Positions 1 to 7,055 of a stretch of DNA of 64,000 bases are shown one piece after another (within the stretch, counting starts at the first letter, position 1; each line of letters begins with the position of its first letter). Made by a program: the position numbers and the translations under genes. The stretch is taken from assembly GCA_963842335.1 (NCBI GenBank), contig CAWJGF010000019.1, forward strand, positions 43,680-107,679, in the 5' to 3' direction. The stretch comes from PALSA-600 sp963842335. GTDB lineage: Bacteria > Actinomycetota > Thermoleophilia > Gaiellales > Gaiellaceae. The notes beneath the pieces were generated by a model that saw nothing but the letters and a program-made list of their open reading frames with translations, ran no database searches and was not told where the DNA came from.

Positions 1-603
1 GCGGGCCAGAAGTGCACGGCCACGAGGCGGATCTACGTGCAGGCCGCGGTGTACGACGCGTTCCGCGAGCAGTTTCTCGCCCGCATCGACCGCGGCCGGG
101 TCGGCGACCCGCTCGACCCCGAGGTCGAGGTCGGGCCGATCGTCAACGAGACCCAGTTCGACGAGATCGTCGCCGCGATTGCGCGCGGCCGCAGTGACGG
201 CGGCACCGTGATCGCGGGCGGCGAGCGGGCCGACGAGCACGGCTTCCTGATCCCGCCGACGGTGTTCGAAGGGGTCGGCGACGACGCGTTCCTCTCGTGT
301 GAGGAGGTGTTCGGGCCGGTTACCTCGCTGTACCGCTTCACGAGCCTCGACGAGGCGCTGACGCGCGCCAATGCCGTGGAGTTCGGTCTGTCGACGGCGA
401 TCTTCACCTCGAGCCTGACGAGCGCCACCCACTTCACCGACGAGGCCCAGGCCGGGTTGATCCACGTCAACTCGCAGACGGCCGGCGCCGAGGTGCACGT
501 GCCCTTCGGCGGCATCAAGGCGAGCGGCTTCGGCCCGCATGAGCAGGGCCGCGCTGCGATCGAGTTCTACACCGAGACGGTCACCGTCTACGTCGACGCG
601 TGA
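1..603 (+). CDS. Aldehyde dehydrogenase, C-terminal part (5' end outside window)
   Basis: NAD(P)-dependent aldehyde dehydrogenase oxidising an aldehyde or semialdehyde to the acid in the cytoplasm. The frame is open from base 1 and begins inside the catalytic motif GQKCTATR; the nucleophilic Cys is codon 5. The family's Glu-containing EEVFGPV motif follows near residue 100, and the C-terminal FGGIKASGFG and oligomerisation tail are intact. About 200 residues of a usual 480-500 are visible. Its stop overlaps the GTG start of the next gene by 4 bp, so the two are translationally coupled. Beside FAH-fold and CoA-transferase genes, a semialdehyde of a sugar acid is a plausible substrate, but that is inference. 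Confidence 0.93.
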   Translation, partial: AGQKCTATRRIYVQAAVYDAFREQFLARIDRGRVGDPLDPEVEVGPIVNETQFDEIVAAIARGRSDGGTVIAGGERADEHGFLIPPTVFEGVGDDAFLSCEEVFGPVTSLYRFTSLDEALTRANAVEFGLSTAIFTSSLTSATHFTDEAQAGLIHVNSQTAGAEVHVPFGGIKASGFGPHEQGRAAIEFYTETVTVYVDA

Positions 604-1529
604 GCACGACCGGCGAGCGGTTCCTCGTCACCGGTGCGCTCGGCTGCATCGGTGCGTGGACGTGCGCGGTTCTCGCTGAGTCGGAGGCCTCGGTCGTCGG
701 CTTCGATCTCGGCACCGACGACCGGCGCCTCCGTCTCGTGGGAGCAGGCGATGTCGAGGTCGTGCGCGGAGACATCACCGATCGTGTCGCGCTCGATCGC
801 GTGCTCGACCAGCACGCGATCACACACGTCATCCACCTCGCTGCGCTTCTGATCCCGCAGATCAAGGCGAATCCACCGCTCGGAACGGCGATCAACGTCG
901 GTGGGACCGTCAACGTGCTCGACGCGGCCAAGAACCGCGGCATCCGCGTGGCCTACGCGAGCTCTGCCGCTGTCTACTCGCAGGTCGACGACGGCGGAGG
1001 CTCGGTGCCGAACGACGCCATCGGTCATCCCACAACGTTCTACGGCGTGCACAAACAGGCATGCGAGGGGCTGGCGCGCATCTTCTGGCAGGAAGAGCAG
1101 GTCGCCTCGATCGGCATCCGGCCGTTCATCGTGTACGGGCCGGGACGCGACTCCGGCCTCACCTCCTCACCGAGCCTCGCCATGGCGGCCGCTGCGCGCG
1201 GCGAGGACTCGCAGATCGCCTTCGGCGGCCGGACGCAATTGCAGTTCGCACCCGACACGGCGCGGGTCTTCGTCGCCTCCGCACGTGCCGCTACCGAAGG
1301 TGCGCGCGTCTTCAGCCTCGGCGGCCCGACCGTCACCCTCAGCGCCGCAGCTCAGGCGATCGCGGAGGCCGCGAACGTCTCGTGCACCGTCGACGAGGAG
1401 AACGTGCTGCCCTTCCCTGCCGAGTTCGACAACGGCACCCTGGAGAACGTGATCGGGCCGGTCACCTGGACGCCGCTCGAAGAGGGTGTTCGCCAGACGA
1501 TCGACCGGCTGCGAGCCTGGCCGGGCTGA
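600..1529 (+). CDS. NAD-dependent epimerase/dehydratase family protein (extended SDR)
   Basis: A 309-residue extended short-chain dehydrogenase. The Rossmann GxxGxxG is at residues 12-18 (GALGCIG), a Ser cluster sits near 122, and the catalytic pair is Y148/K152 (YGVHK). It starts at GTG 600 inside a GTGA overlap with the aldehyde dehydrogenase stop. Family members include UDP-sugar epimerases and uronate or sugar dehydrogenases; next to aldehyde dehydrogenase and FAH genes, the sugar (uronate) dehydrogenase role is the better guess. The last 68 bp overlap the 3' end of the convergent MFS gene. GalE activity cannot be excluded but the context is not galactose-related. Confidence 0.85.
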   Translation: MSTTGERFLVTGALGCIGAWTCAVLAESEASVVGFDLGTDDRRLRLVGAGDVEVVRGDITDRVALDRVLDQHAITHVIHLAALLIPQIKANPPLGTAINVGGTVNVLDAAKNRGIRVAYASSAAVYSQVDDGGGSVPNDAIGHPTTFYGVHKQACEGLARIFWQEEQVASIGIRPFIVYGPGRDSGLTSSPSLAMAAAARGEDSQIAFGGRTQLQFAPDTARVFVASARAATEGARVFSLGGPTVTLSAAAQAIAEAANVSCTVDEENVLPFPAEFDNGTLENVIGPVTWTPLEEGVRQTIDRLRAWPG

Positions 1530-2658
1530 ACGACGCGTCGACCACGATCAGAAGCGCGGCAGCGCCCGAGAGAGCCCAGAGCACAGCGTCGAATCCACCT
1601 GTGAGGTCGCGAAGGGCGCCGAGTAAGAGTGGCGAGCACGCGGACAACGTGTAACCGACCCCCAGCATCATCCCAGCGAGAGCAGCCACCTCGGCGGGCT
1701 GCGCCGCTGCGTCGAGTGGCAACGTCATCGTCAGCGGGAAGAGCGGACCGACCGCGACCCCGAGCAGCACCGCCCACCCCCACCCCGCCGCGGGCCAGAT
1801 GTCGATGCCGAGGAGCGCGACGAATTGCAGGATCGCCGCCGCGGTGAGCCAACCGCGGCGGGAGCCCCAGTGGTCCGCTGCCCAGGCGACGAGGAAGCCG
1901 ACCGGAATCGTCACGCTGTTCAGCACCGCGAGCAGGCCGCCCGCCGACGCGTCGCTCCACCCGCGTTCGACGTACGCGTCGGGCAGCCAGGCATTCAGGC
2001 CGTAGAAGACCGATGACATCAAGAAGAACGCCGCGACGAGCCGCCAGGCGAGCAGCCGGCCGAACGGCAGCCGCAACGGTCGGACATCCCTCCGAACATG
2101 CGCGGAGCCGGTACGGGTGAGCCAGAGCCAGAGCGGCGAGAGCGCCGTGGAGACCACGCCGAAGACGAGGAGCGGCGTGCGCCACCCGTCACCGAGGTGA
2201 GCGAGCGGGATCGCCGTTGCCGCCGCGATCGCCGAGCCGATCGTGATCCCGGTGGTGTAGACGCCGGTCGTGAAGCCCGGACGATCGGCAAACCGCTCTT
2301 TCACCGTCACGGGCAGAATCGCCCCCGCAAGACCCATCCCGATGCCGATCGGAAACGTCAGCACGATCACCGCGATCGCGCTCGGCGCGACAGCACGGAC
2401 GATTCCGAAGATGCCGATCAACACGAGCGCGAGCGCGACCGCCCGCCGCGAGCCGATCCGTCCCGCGAGAAACGCGCCGAGGGGCGCGAAGAGGCCCATG
2501 CAGAGCACCGGGATCGTGCCGAGCAGGCCCGCAACCGCGTGGGTGACGCCCAGGTCGTCCTGGACGAGCGGCAGCAGCGGCCCGATGCCGACGAGTTGCG
2601 GCCGCAGCGCCAGCGCAGCCAGAAACAGCGCGACGAGCAGCGGCGCCCGCTTTACCAA
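1462..2658 (-). CDS. MFS transporter, CynX/NimT-like
   Basis: A 398-residue inner-membrane carrier with about 12 hydrophobic segments. The N-terminal block (ALRPQLVGIGPLLP, then LGTIPVLCMGLFAPL) is typical of the CynX/NimT branch of the major facilitator superfamily, which moves small anions or drugs. The start is TTG at 2658, four bases after the ABM gene stop, so it belongs to the leftward operon CoA transferase - FAH - ABM - MFS. Uptake or export of the acid handled by this cluster is the likely role. Its 3' end overlaps the convergent SDR gene by 68 bp. Substrate unknown. Confidence 0.85.
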   Translation of the reverse strand: MVKRAPLLVALFLAALALRPQLVGIGPLLPLVQDDLGVTHAVAGLLGTIPVLCMGLFAPLGAFLAGRIGSRRAVALALVLIGIFGIVRAVAPSAIAVIVLTFPIGIGMGLAGAILPVTVKERFADRPGFTTGVYTTGITIGSAIAAATAIPLAHLGDGWRTPLLVFGVVSTALSPLWLWLTRTGSAHVRRDVRPLRLPFGRLLAWRLVAAFFLMSSVFYGLNAWLPDAYVERGWSDASAGGLLAVLNSVTIPVGFLVAWAADHWGSRRGWLTAAAILQFVALLGIDIWPAAGWGWAVLLGVAVGPLFPLTMTLPLDAAAQPAEVAALAGMMLGVGYTLSACSPLLLGALRDLTGGFDAVLWALSGAAALLIVVDASFSPARLAAGRSSGEHPLRAASR

Positions 2659-2662
2659 CGCG

Positions 2663-2950
2663 TCAGAGAGTCTCGAAGAACGTGCGCTCGCGTGACTCCA
2701 TCAACTCGAAGAGGCCACCGAGGGCGAGGCGCTGGAAGTGCTCGCTCGCACCGTGTGCCTCGAACGCGGCTTTGTCGCGGTACTGCTCGTAGAACAAGAA
2801 CGACCGCGAATCCTCGGGATCGCGGCACGGAACGTAGGCCTCACAACCTGGTTCTTCGCGTGAGGCGGCTGCGAGCTCGCCGGCCAACTGCACCGCGCGG
2901 TCCTCCTTCCCTTCCTTCGCCTTCATCCGCACGACCAGAACGAACGACAT
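2663..2950 (-). CDS. Antibiotic biosynthesis monooxygenase (ABM) domain protein
   Basis: A 95-residue single-domain ferredoxin-like alpha/beta protein of the ABM family (YgiN-type quinol monooxygenases and similar cofactor-free oxygenases). It shows the family pattern: an opening beta strand (SFVLVVRMKAKEG), EPGC near residue 35, and FLFYEQYRDKAAFEAH around 51-66. A strong GGGAGG ribosome site lies just before the ATG at 2950. It sits between the FAH hydrolase and the MFS gene in one operon. Reaction unknown; many such proteins oxidise quinols or phenols, and others only bind small ligands. Confidence 0.8.
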   Translation of the reverse strand: MSFVLVVRMKAKEGKEDRAVQLAGELAAASREEPGCEAYVPCRDPEDSRSFLFYEQYRDKAAFEAHGASEHFQRLALGGLFELMESRERTFFETL

Positions 2951-2983
2951 AGCGCCTCCCTTTCCCCGAATGTGATGAGTTGA

Positions 2984-3622
2984 TTACCCGGTGACCGGGT
3001 TCGAGATCGAGCCGACGCCGTCGATCTCGATCGTGATCTCGTCGCCTGCCTTGAGCCAGACGGGCGGATCGCGGAATGCTCCGACACCTGCAGGCGTCCC
3101 GGTGATGATGAGGTCGCCTGGCTCGAGCGTGATCGCCTGTGAGACGAACGAGACGACCTCTGCCACGCCGAAAACCATGTTCGAGGTGCTCGAGTCCTGC
3201 ATCACCTCGCCGTTCAGAATCGCGCGAATGGGCAGTACCTGCGGGTCGGGAACCTCGCTCGCCGGCACAAGGTCGCCGACGGGCAGGAACGTGTCGAGCG
3301 ACTTGCCGCGCACCCACTGGCCGTCCGCGAACTGGAGGTCGCGACCCGAGACGTCGTTCGCAACCACGTAGCCCTGCACGAAGTCGAGCGCGTCATCGGC
3401 CGACACACCGCTCGCGCGGCGCCCGATCACGACGCCGAGCTCGGCTTCGTAGTCGACCTGCTGCGAGATCGCCGGGATCCGAATAGCGGCACCGTTCTCG
3501 AGCAGCGTGTTCGGCCACTTGGCGAAGAGCAGCGGCCGCGCCGGCAGCGGTACGCCCTGCTCCTCGGCGTGGTCGCGGTAGTTGAGGCCGACGCAGACGA
3601 TTTTCTGAGGGAGATTGATCAC
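2984..3622 (-). CDS. Fumarylacetoacetate hydrolase (FAH) family protein
   Basis: A 212-residue cytoplasmic FAH-fold enzyme, the short form without the N-terminal domain. The metal ligands are visible: E59 and E61 in DYEAELGVV and D90 in ANDVSGRD. The GTPAGVG loop is near residue 177. Relatives cleave or dehydrate 2-oxo acids: acylpyruvate hydrolases, 2-keto-3-deoxy-sugar acid dehydratases and 2-hydroxyhepta-2,4-diene-dioate isomerases. The GTG start overlaps the CoA transferase stop by 4 bp (GTGA). With sugar-type dehydrogenases nearby, a diketo- or keto-deoxy-sugar acid is a plausible substrate; an aromatic ring-cleavage product is the main alternative. Confidence 0.88.
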   Translation of the reverse strand: MINLPQKIVCVGLNYRDHAEEQGVPLPARPLLFAKWPNTLLENGAAIRIPAISQQVDYEAELGVVIGRRASGVSADDALDFVQGYVVANDVSGRDLQFADGQWVRGKSLDTFLPVGDLVPASEVPDPQVLPIRAILNGEVMQDSSTSNMVFGVAEVVSFVSQAITLEPGDLIITGTPAGVGAFRDPPVWLKAGDEITIEIDGVGSISNPVTG

Positions 3623-4800
3623 GCCGGCGAGCCTACTATTCCGCGCTTCACCAGCGCGTCGATGTCGTCCTGTTCGTACCCGAGCTCGCGCAGCACCTCG
3701 ACTGACTGCTCGCCCAGCAGCGGCGGTGGCAGCCGATGCGTGAGACGTTCGTCATCGACCTGCAGCGGCGAGGCGACCGCATCGAGGCCTTCGACCTGCT
3801 GCAGCATCCCGTTCGCGCGCGTCTGCGGATGAGCTCCGACCTCGGCGAGGTCCTGAACCGGCGCGACGGGAATCCCGGCCAGCGTCCCGAGCCAGTGGGC
3901 CGAGGTCTGGGCGGCGAGCCGTTCGCGGATCGCGGGGAGCAACAGCTCGCGGTTGACGAGCCGGTCGGGGTTGGTCAGGAACCGCGGGTCGTCGGCGAGC
4001 TCCGGTCGATCGATGCGCTCGCAGAGCAGACGGAACAAGCGGTCGTTGGCGGCCGCAATCATCAACTCACCGTCGGAGGTCGCGAACACCTCGTAGGGGG
4101 CAATCAGCGGAAACGCGGTGCCGTGGCGTCCCGGCACGACACCGGTGCGCAGCACCGAGGTCAGCTGATAGCCGACGAGCGAGAGTGCCGTATCGAAGAG
4201 CGCAACGCCGACATCCCGGCCGCGGCCGGTCGCCGTGCGCTCCATGAGCGCGGCGACGATCCCGAGCGCAGCCCACACACCAGTGCCGATGTCGACGACC
4301 GACGCGCCGATGCGCACGCCAGGCCGGTCAGCCTCGCCGGTGATGCTGATCAGGCCGCCGAAGGCCTGCATCAACGGGTCGTAGCCAGGCTCGCCCGCCA
4401 GAGGGCCGGCCTTCCCGAACGCGTGGATCGAGCAATACACGAGCCCTTCGTTTCGCGCGCGCAACGCGTCGCTCCCGAGCCCGAGGCGCTCGGCCGTGCC
4501 CTGGCGCAGCGACTGCACGAACACGTCGGCGCCGTCGACAAGGCGCAGCAGCGCCTCGCGGCCTGCGGCATCCTTGAAGTCGAGCGCCAGCGATCGTTTC
4601 GATCGGTTCGCGGCGAAGAACATCACGCTCCCGCCCTCGAAGAACGACGGGCCCCAGGCACGCGCCTCGTCGCCACGACCGGGATGCTCGACCTTCACGA
4701 CCTCGGCGCCGAGGCCGCCGAGAATCTCGGTACAGGTAGGGCCGGCGAGCGACGACGTCAGGTCGACGACGCGAATGCCTGTGAGCGGCGCAAAGCTCAT
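3619..4800 (-). CDS. CaiB/BaiF family (class III) CoA transferase
   Basis: A 393-residue formyl-CoA-transferase-like enzyme that moves CoA between carboxylic acids in the cytoplasm. The catalytic Asp is D141 in GEPGYDPLMQAFGG. The N-terminal block (RVVDLTSSLAGP, GAEVVKVEHPGRGD) and NRSKRSLALDFK near 65-76 are family hallmarks, and the length matches the usual ~400. It is the first gene of the leftward four-gene operon and diverges from the TIM-barrel isomerase with only 40 bp between start codons. It probably activates or recycles the organic acid of this pathway; donor and acceptor cannot be told from sequence. Confidence 0.9.
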   Translation of the reverse strand: MSFAPLTGIRVVDLTSSLAGPTCTEILGGLGAEVVKVEHPGRGDEARAWGPSFFEGGSVMFFAANRSKRSLALDFKDAAGREALLRLVDGADVFVQSLRQGTAERLGLGSDALRARNEGLVYCSIHAFGKAGPLAGEPGYDPLMQAFGGLISITGEADRPGVRIGASVVDIGTGVWAALGIVAALMERTATGRGRDVGVALFDTALSLVGYQLTSVLRTGVVPGRHGTAFPLIAPYEVFATSDGELMIAAANDRLFRLLCERIDRPELADDPRFLTNPDRLVNRELLLPAIRERLAAQTSAHWLGTLAGIPVAPVQDLAEVGAHPQTRANGMLQQVEGLDAVASPLQVDDERLTHRLPPPLLGEQSVEVLRELGYEQDDIDALVKRGIVGSPA

Positions 4801-4840
4801 CGCCCGAATGTATCCGAGGGGTTCCGTCTAGGATCGCCGA

Positions 4841-5719
4841 GTGGCGACCGCGGCGAAACGGCAACCGAAGCTCGGCATGAACATGCTGCTCTGGTCGACC
4901 GACCTGACGGGGCCCGAGCACGACGCGACCTTCGAGATGCTGCTCGACGCCGGCTTCGAGGGTGTCGAGATCCCGATCTTCGACACGACGGCCGAGAAGT
5001 ATGAGCGCCTCTCGAAGCGGCTCACCGAACTCGGCCTGACCGCGCTCGGCGTAGCAGCGCGCACGGGCGAGGACAGCCCGATCAGCGACGACCCAGAGGT
5101 TCGAGCCCGCGGCCTCGAGGCGACAAAAGCTGCCGTCGACGTCTGCGCGGTGCTCGGCGCGCGCACGCTTTGCGGCCCACTCGAGGCGCCGCTCGGGGTC
5201 TTCAGCGGCACGGCGCCGACCCGCGAGGAGCGCGAGCGGTCGATCGAGAGCCTGCAGGCGGCAGCCGACTATGCGGCGACCCGGGACGTGACCCTGGTCG
5301 TCGAGTATCTGAACCGCTTCGAGATGTACCTCGTGAACTGCGCCGAGGACGCTGCGGCGCTCGTCCGCGACGTCGGCCACCCGAATTGCCGATTGATGTA
5401 CGACACGTTCCACGCGCACATCGAGGAAGCAGACCCGCGCGCGGCGCTGCAGTCCTGCGCGGACGTGCTCGTTCACTTCCACGCGTCCGAGAATCATCGC
5501 GGCACGCCAGGCAGCGGCCAGGTCGACTGGGACACGACGTTCGGCGCGCTCGGCGAGATCGGCTACGACGGGTGGGTCGTGATCGAGGCGTTCGGCGACG
5601 CGCTGCCCGAGCTCGCAGCGGCAACCAAGGTTTGGCGGCGGACGTTCGCGAGCGAGGAGCAGCTCGCGCGCGACGGCGCGGCGTTCCTCCGGCCACGCGT
5701 CCAGCAACTCGCGACGTGA
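4841..5719 (+). CDS. Sugar phosphate isomerase/epimerase-like TIM-barrel protein
   Basis: A 292-residue xylose-isomerase-like TIM barrel (AP endonuclase 2 superfamily), a fold used by hydroxypyruvate, tagatose and 2-oxo-tetronate isomerases and by inosose dehydratases. Features consistent with a metal-dependent barrel are EYLNRFEMY near residue 150, YDTFHAHIEE near 187, HFHASENHRGTPGSG near 212 and VIEAFGD near 247, which supply Glu/Asp/His ligands. GTG 4841 is the upstream start; ATG 4877 is an alternative. It overlaps the dehydrogenase downstream by 4 bp (GTGA). Paired with a 2-hydroxyacid dehydrogenase, isomerisation or epimerisation of a hydroxy-oxo acid is a reasonable inference. Confidence 0.85.
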   Translation: MATAAKRQPKLGMNMLLWSTDLTGPEHDATFEMLLDAGFEGVEIPIFDTTAEKYERLSKRLTELGLTALGVAARTGEDSPISDDPEVRARGLEATKAAVDVCAVLGARTLCGPLEAPLGVFSGTAPTREERERSIESLQAAADYAATRDVTLVVEYLNRFEMYLVNCAEDAAALVRDVGHPNCRLMYDTFHAHIEEADPRAALQSCADVLVHFHASENHRGTPGSGQVDWDTTFGALGEIGYDGWVVIEAFGDALPELAAATKVWRRTFASEEQLARDGAAFLRPRVQQLAT

Positions 5720-6624
5720 ACGTGCCGGGCGAGAGTGAAACTCGTCCGCGCGTGCACGCGACCGGTGCGATGCCGGCGGCGATCGAGGCGGCGGTCGCCG
5801 AGAGCTTCACGGTGACGGACGACCCCGGCGAGGCCGATGGGATTCTCGTGCTGATCAACACGCGGGTCGACGACGCCTACCTGGAAGCGGCGGGACCGCA
5901 GCTGCGAATCGTGGCGAATTACGGGGTCGGCGTCGACAACATCGACCTGGCTGCTGCCGCGCGGCGTGGAGTCGTCGTCACGAACACCCCCGACGTTTTG
6001 ACGGAGACGACGGCCGAGCTTGCGATCACCCTGGCGTTGTCGCTCCTGCGGCGCGTCACCGAGGGCGATCGATTTCTTCGCGCGAAACGTCCGTGGGGAT
6101 TCGGCCTCGAGTTCATGCTCGGCGAGGGGCTGGGCGGCAAGCGGTTTGCAGTCGTCGGGCCTGGGCGGATCGGGCACGCGACGGCAAGGCTTGCCGAGGC
6201 ATTCGGGGCCGAGCCGCTGTTTGCGGGCCGTGGCGAGCTCGACGCCGTACTGCCCCGGGCCGACATCGTCAGTATCCATTGTCCGCTCACGCCACAGACC
6301 CGGCACCTGATCGATGCGCGAGCGCTGTCACTGATGCGCGCGAGCGCGGTGCTCGTGAACACCGCGCGGGGCCCGATCGTCGACGAGCATGCGCTCGTCG
6401 CCGCGTTGCAAAATGGCAAGCTGGCAGGTGCCGCGCTCGACGTCTTCGAGCACGAGCCCGCAGTGACGGAGGCACTTCTCTCGTTCGAGAACGTGGTCCT
6501 CTCGCCGCACCTCGGGAGTGCAACGCGGGCGACCCGGGAGGCGATGGGCGAGTCGGCGGTCGGTGCGCTCCGCGCGCTGCTGCTCGAGGGACGTCAGCCG
6601 GCGAACACCGTTACAGCCACGTAG
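5716..6624 (+). CDS. D-isomer-specific 2-hydroxyacid dehydrogenase
   Basis: A 302-residue NAD(P)-dependent dehydrogenase interconverting 2-oxo and D-2-hydroxy acids (glyoxylate/hydroxypyruvate reductase or phosphoglycerate dehydrogenase-like). The cofactor motif is GPGRIG at 148-153; the catalytic triad is R218 (NTARGP), E247 (FEHEP) and H265 (SPHLGSAT), with the usual family spacing. GTG 5716 was chosen because it forms a GTGA overlap with the isomerase stop; the frame is open far upstream, but only as a shadow of that gene. Length is slightly short for the family (about 310-330). Confidence 0.9.
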   Translation: MNVPGESETRPRVHATGAMPAAIEAAVAESFTVTDDPGEADGILVLINTRVDDAYLEAAGPQLRIVANYGVGVDNIDLAAAARRGVVVTNTPDVLTETTAELAITLALSLLRRVTEGDRFLRAKRPWGFGLEFMLGEGLGGKRFAVVGPGRIGHATARLAEAFGAEPLFAGRGELDAVLPRADIVSIHCPLTPQTRHLIDARALSLMRASAVLVNTARGPIVDEHALVAALQNGKLAGAALDVFEHEPAVTEALLSFENVVLSPHLGSATRATREAMGESAVGALRALLLEGRQPANTVTAT

Positions 6625-6634
6625 GATCGGCTCC

Positions 6635-6937
6635 TTGAGCCCCGGGCGCATCCGTCACACCGTGAGCTTCACCCTGCGCCATGACAGCGGCTCGCCCGAG
6701 GAGACATCGTTCCTCGCTGCTGCACAGGGACTCGCGGCGATCGATGGCGTGGAGGCGTTCGAGCTGTTGCGCCAGGTCGGCGCCAAGAGCAACTTCCGTT
6801 TTGGGATCTCGATGGAGTTCGCGGACCACGCCGCCTACGACGCGTACAACGAGCACTTGCAGCACGTCAAGTTCGTGGCCGAGCGGTGGCTCCCTGAGGT
6901 GCTGGACTTTCTCGAGCTCGACTTCGCCGCTACGTAA
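6635..6937 (+). CDS. Dabb (stress-responsive alpha/beta barrel) family protein
   Basis: A 100-residue dimeric ferredoxin-like protein of the Dabb family, with the opening IRHTVSFTLRHD and the closing NEHLQHVKFVAERWLPEVLDF helix seen in these small proteins. TTG 6635 is preferred because AGGA lies eight bases upstream; GTG 6662 would begin inside the first strand. It is the last gene of the rightward trio. Family members are often found in catabolic operons, where some act as small cyclases or isomerases; the function here is unknown. Confidence 0.7.
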   Translation: MSPGRIRHTVSFTLRHDSGSPEETSFLAAAQGLAAIDGVEAFELLRQVGAKSNFRFGISMEFADHAAYDAYNEHLQHVKFVAERWLPEVLDFLELDFAAT

Positions 6938-7036
6938 CCGGCTCCGCGGGTAAGCGCACACCGAACCGCTCGGGGTCGCGGTCATGCCGCATCTGTGCGG
7001 TGCGTCCCGCCGCCGATGTGCGCCCTGGCAGCGAGA

Positions 7037-7054
7037 GCCTCGCCACCGCGAGGC
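7037..7054 (-). terminator. Hairpin after the L,D-transpeptidase gene
   Basis: A perfect 7-bp stem (GCCTCGC/GCGAGGC) with a 4-base loop lies directly beyond the stop codon at 7056. No clear T tract follows on the minus strand, so it may only stabilise the 3' end. It also lies between two convergent genes. Confidence 0.4.
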
Positions 7055-7055
7055 G

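Noticed and set aside
600..1529. SDR gene as the missing galE of the galactose pathway
   Set aside because: It is coupled to an aldehyde dehydrogenase 27 kb from the gal locus and fits a sugar-acid cluster better; not excluded by sequence alone.
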